Positions 6,347 to 8,757 of a stretch of 8,757 nucleotides of DNA are shown here, one piece after another; within the stretch, counting starts at the first letter, position 1; each line of letters opens with the position of its first letter. Where the stretch lies: positions 1 through 8,757 of the forward strand of contig JAEYZV010000099.1 in the NCBI GenBank assembly GCA_023427865.1, written 5' to 3'. This DNA comes from Acidobacteriota bacterium (GTDB taxonomy: Bacteria > Acidobacteriota > Vicinamibacteria > Vicinamibacterales > Vicinamibacteraceae). Below the pieces are notes generated by a model that searched no databases, had not been told where the DNA came from, and worked only from the letters and a program-made list of their open reading frames with translations. The position numbers were made by a program, and so were the translations under genes.

Positions 6347-7539
6347 TACCTGACGTGTTCCGAGAAATCGCCGGTGGCCGGATCGCGGAGGATCAACTTC
6401 GCCCGGCCATCGGGAAGCAGCTCACGCTTGATCACGAGCCGGCCGTCGTACACCTCCGGTTCGACGCGCACCCGCGGCATCTCCCCGCCTCTCCATTCCG
6501 GCAACGCAATCGGCTCCCACAAGCGCGAGCGCGCCGATCGATAGGCGGCGTCCATCACCGCGTTCACCACCACGCCGTCGTAGAACGTCTCGCGCGGTGC
6601 GCGCTGCTGTTCCATCGCGTCGAACATGTCGGTGAACATGTCGACGTAGCCGAGTTCGGCCGCCTCGTCACCGACCGGGAACAGCCAACCGTCGGCGGTC
6701 TCCGCCTTCTCGGCGACGTAGTCCGCTCGCGGTGCGGCCGTGAACATCTCGTACCCGGTCCTGAGGAAGTGGTTCAGCCAGATGGTGCCGTGCGTGCCGG
6801 CAACTTCGTCGCGCAGGTCCATGCCGCCCCTGAAGGTCCAGCTCACCTCGAACTGCCCGACGGCACCGGAGGCGAAGCGCACGAGCGCCACCGCGTTGTC
6901 CTCCGCCTCGATCGGATGCACGAGCGTGTCGGCCCAGCACATCACCTCGACCGGGCGGTTCCCCTTGCCGACGAAGTTCCTGATGATCTCGATGCAGTGG
7001 CAGCCGAGATCGATGATGGCGCCGCCGCCCGTGAGGCGATGATCCCAGAACCAGGCGGCGTGCGGACCCGGATGGGCCTCTCGCGCGCGGACCCACGTCA
7101 CCTCGCCCACCGCGCCCTCCTCCACCGAGGCGATGGCCTTGAGCGTCTTCGGCGTGTAGCAGAGGTCCTCGAGGTAGCCGGCAAAGACACCGGCCTGCTC
7201 GACCGCCTGCAACATGCGCCACGCCTCCTCGGCCGTGCGACCGAGCGGCTTGGTGCACAGCACGGCCTTGCCCGCGCGGGCGGTTAGGGCGATCGCTTCC
7301 TCGTGCAGGTGGTTCGGCAGCGCCACCACGACCACGTCGGTGTCGGGGTGCTCGATGGCCGCACGCATGTCGGTGAGGCCGTGCGGGACGCCCCAGCGCT
7401 CACTGAACGCGGCCGCACGCTCCGGTGTGCGCGAATAGACGACGCCGACACGATCGCGGCTGCGTTGCGCATGCAGCGTCCGCGTGTAGAAGTCGCCGAT
7501 GAGTCCCGTCCCGAGCATGGACACCGAATGGCTGTGCAT
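6346..7539 (-). CDS. Gfo/Idh/MocA family NAD(P)-dependent oxidoreductase
   Basis: A 397-residue cytoplasmic dehydrogenase of the glucose-fructose oxidoreductase/inositol dehydrogenase family. The N-terminal Rossmann fold carries GTGLIG (10-15); VVVALPNHLHEE (70-81) and CTKPLG (95-100) form the usual middle of the cofactor domain, with Lys97-Pro98 as the conserved KP pair and Thr in place of the common Glu before it. The C-terminal domain contains GGGAIIDLGCH (171-181), giving the catalytic Asp177 and His181. The substrate is probably a sugar, sugar acid or cyclitol; it cannot be read from the sequence. A tail of about 40 residues after 355 is rich in beta-forming and charged residues. The start at 7539 has no clear Shine-Dalgarno; an AAGGAG at 7570-7575 is too far upstream, and an in-frame GTG at 7587 would add 16 unlikely residues. 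The DUF1810 gene lies 62 nt upstream in the same direction, so co-transcription is possible. Confidence 0.9.
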   Translation of the reverse strand: MHSHSVSMLGTGLIGDFYTRTLHAQRSRDRVGVVYSRTPERAAAFSERWGVPHGLTDMRAAIEHPDTDVVVVALPNHLHEEAIALTARAGKAVLCTKPLGRTAEEAWRMLQAVEQAGVFAGYLEDLCYTPKTLKAIASVEEGAVGEVTWVRAREAHPGPHAAWFWDHRLTGGGAIIDLGCHCIEIIRNFVGKGNRPVEVMCWADTLVHPIEAEDNAVALVRFASGAVGQFEVSWTFRGGMDLRDEVAGTHGTIWLNHFLRTGYEMFTAAPRADYVAEKAETADGWLFPVGDEAAELGYVDMFTDMFDAMEQQRAPRETFYDGVVVNAVMDAAYRSARSRLWEPIALPEWRGGEMPRVRVEPEVYDGRLVIKRELLPDGRAKLILRDPATGDFSEHVR

Positions 7540-7601
7540 GGCGCGTAGGGTAGATCGGAACGCGCCCTTCTCCTTTCCAAGACCCACGCCGCGGCCTCAC
7601 A

Positions 7602-8096
7602 TCACGTTTCGCTTTCCGCGAGCCGCTGCAGCGTGAACGCGCAGCGCTCGTAGCCCTGCGACTCGGCAACCGCCAGCACTTCGCCGGCCTGCTCTGCCAG
7701 TTGCGCGTGTGCCTCGTCGCGTTCACGCGCGTGGAGGTCGGCGGCAACGACCTCGAAGAGCGTCAGCGACGAGACGAGCTTCTGCGCGTCGATGCGGCTC
7801 CCCATGAGGTGCTCGAGTCGGGGCGGCTGCAGGCGACACAGCTGCTCGACCACGACGTCCACCGCACCCATGAGCCGATCGCGCAGGATCGGATCGCGCA
7901 GGTAGGCTTCCGCCTCGTCACGCCCGCGGATGCCGAACCGGCGCGACGTCTCGGACACCCCGAGCCCCGCGAGTTGCGGGAACACGTACCAGATCCAGTG
8001 CCCGCGCTTGTGCCCCTGCCGCAACTCCCCGAGCGCGGCCTCCATGCCGGCATGCTCGTCGTCCTGCGCCTCCCGAAACCGCTCCAGACCGTCCAT
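7602..8096 (-). CDS. DUF1810 family protein
   Basis: A 164-residue soluble protein matching DUF1810. It begins DGLERFREAQ, followed by KRGHWIWYVFPQLAGLG (30-46), the family's signature with conserved Lys, His, Trp, Phe-Pro-Gln. Next come SRRFGI, DEAEAYLRDPILRDRL (60-75) and DAQKLVSSLTLF (103-114), the second conserved block. The family has no established biochemical role that I can cite, so none is assigned. The start at 8096 has GGAG six bases upstream (8103-8106 on the plus strand); ORF extensions beyond it are unlike the family. It has no signal peptide or membrane segment. It lies upstream of the oxidoreductase in the same direction and divergent from the DUF202 gene (108-bp gap). Confidence 0.9.
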   Translation of the reverse strand: MDGLERFREAQDDEHAGMEAALGELRQGHKRGHWIWYVFPQLAGLGVSETSRRFGIRGRDEAEAYLRDPILRDRLMGAVDVVVEQLCRLQPPRLEHLMGSRIDAQKLVSSLTLFEVVAADLHARERDEAHAQLAEQAGEVLAVAESQGYERCAFTLQRLAESET

Positions 8097-8204
8097 CGTT
8101 CGCTCCATCTCCAGCTCGCAGCGCCGCCACGAGTACACGCGCATCCAAGCACGTTCCGCGCCGGCGCGCGGGCGGGCTGACCAGCGTGGGTGTACCGTGG
8201 GCGC

Positions 8205-8600
8205 ATGCCCGACAACGACGTTCGCGACCCGCGCGTGTATTTCGCCATCGAGCGGACGTTCCTCGCCTGGACACGCACCGGGCTGGCGCTGATGGCCTTC
8301 GGCTTCGTGATCGCGAGGCTCGGACTCTTCCTGAAGCAGATGCATCAGATGGGCGGCGACACGGCCCGTTCGGCAGGTGCGTCGTCGAGCACGGGCCTCT
8401 CGCTCTGGATCGGCACCGCGGTCGTGTTGCTCGGCATCGTCGTGCAGGGACTCTCCCTCTGGGAATACCAGCGGCTGCGCCGCAGGTTCCTCGCCGGCGA
8501 GGACCTCATCGGCGGCGGGCTGCCCCTGCCGCGCATCGTCGGCATGACGCTGCTCGTCGCCGGGGCGGGGCTGGCCGGCTATCTGCTCACCCTCGGCTGA
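8205..8600 (+). CDS. DUF202 (YidH-like) small inner-membrane protein
   Basis: A 131-residue protein with three predicted transmembrane helices, at about 26-45, 66-86 and 109-130. The family signature ERTFLAWTRTGLALMAFGF occupies 16-34, just before and within helix one. A basic loop QRLRRRF (89-95) follows helix two and probably faces the cytoplasm. The length and three-helix layout are normal for DUF202 proteins, whose molecular role is not established. The ATG at 8205 is chosen because PDNDVRDPRVYFAIERTFLAW is a typical start; only a weak GTGGG precedes it, and an in-frame GTG at 8190 is an alternative adding five residues. It is divergent from the DUF1810 gene, and no clear promoter was found in the 108-bp gap. 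Confidence 0.9.
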   Translation: MPDNDVRDPRVYFAIERTFLAWTRTGLALMAFGFVIARLGLFLKQMHQMGGDTARSAGASSSTGLSLWIGTAVVLLGIVVQGLSLWEYQRLRRRFLAGEDLIGGGLPLPRIVGMTLLVAGAGLAGYLLTLG

Positions 8601-8697
8601 GTCCCCGGATCACCGTGAGGGACGCGTCGACCGCCGAGACGGTGCGGCGCGGCGGGGGCGTCCGGCGCTCGTCGTTGTTCGTCCCGACTATGTCACG

Positions 8698-8733
8698 TTG
8701 ACGTCTTGCGTCGCGCAAGCATTCGCTTATCCT
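8698..8733 (+). promoter_or_regulatory. Possible promoter with embedded palindrome
   Basis: The non-coding segment 8601-8757 is mostly featureless, but its end holds a TTGACG (8698-8703), a perfect inverted repeat CTTGCG-TCG-CGCAAG (8705-8719), and TATCCT (8728-8733). TTGACG to TATCCT is 24 nt, too long for a standard promoter; using TTGCGT (8706-8711) as -35 gives a 16-nt spacer. An ATG at 8754-8756 might start a gene running off the right edge, with a purine run GAGGG at 8736-8740. The palindrome would then be a candidate operator. Tentative. Confidence 0.3.
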
Positions 8734-8757
8734 GTGAGGGTCGAGCACGCTGAATGG

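Noticed and set aside
5303..6544. A 413-codon plus-strand ORF running through the 24-bp repeat
   Set aside because: It is out of frame with the subtilase motifs and antisense to the oxidoreductase; only the repeat keeps it open.
7566..7578. Strong purine run upstream of the oxidoreductase as its ribosome-binding site
   Set aside because: It is about 30 nt from the ATG at 7539 and no in-frame start codon lies at a suitable distance after it.
8601..8623. Terminator after the DUF202 gene (GTCCC with GGGAC)
   Set aside because: Only a 5-bp stem with a 13-nt loop and no T-run; not distinguishable from chance in GC-rich DNA.

Overview
The window is GC-rich bacterial chromosome (by eye well above 60% G+C) with tightly packed metabolic genes, long antisense shadow ORFs, and gene ends decorated with short palindromes and tandem repeats. 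B12-dependent methylmalonyl-CoA metabolism, a Gfo/Idh/MocA oxidoreductase, a signal-less subtilase and GTCCTTC-type heptamer arrays together suggest a free-living soil-type bacterium, possibly Acidobacteriota (Vicinamibacteria-like). That placement is an inference from style and gene content; no marker gene is present.

Left part (1-4773, minus strand): positions 1-198 hold no gene but carry two palindromes, a heptamer array and a third palindrome at the meaB stop codon. Reading leftwards from 4773, three overlapping genes form a methylmalonyl-CoA operon: methylmalonyl-CoA epimerase (mce), a single-chain methylmalonyl-CoA mutase whose N-terminus is a shortened small-subunit (MutA-like) domain joined in frame to a complete MutB, and the chaperone GTPase meaB. 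The overlaps are 8 nt and 4 nt, so translation is probably coupled. The epimerase converts (S)- to (R)-methylmalonyl-CoA, the mutase converts (R)-methylmalonyl-CoA to succinyl-CoA (or the reverse), and MeaB loads and protects the B12 cofactor of the mutase.

Middle (4774-6345): a 287-bp divergent intergenic region leads to a plus-strand subtilase (S8 peptidase) with a complete catalytic set but no signal peptide. It is followed by a 24-bp tandem repeat ending in a perfect hairpin, shared with the 3' end of the convergent oxidoreductase gene.

Right part (6346-8757): a Gfo/Idh/MocA-type NAD(P)-dependent oxidoreductase and a DUF1810 gene lie in the same direction on the minus strand, 62 nt apart. 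A small three-helix DUF202 membrane protein is divergent on the plus strand. The last 157 bases are non-coding, with a possible promoter and palindrome just before the right edge.

The most notable items are the fused and internally shortened MutA-MutB polypeptide, and the TAG stop codons of two unrelated genes (meaB and the oxidoreductase) that sit on the edge of similarly built palindromes. I found no RNA gene, IS element, CRISPR array or phage gene.
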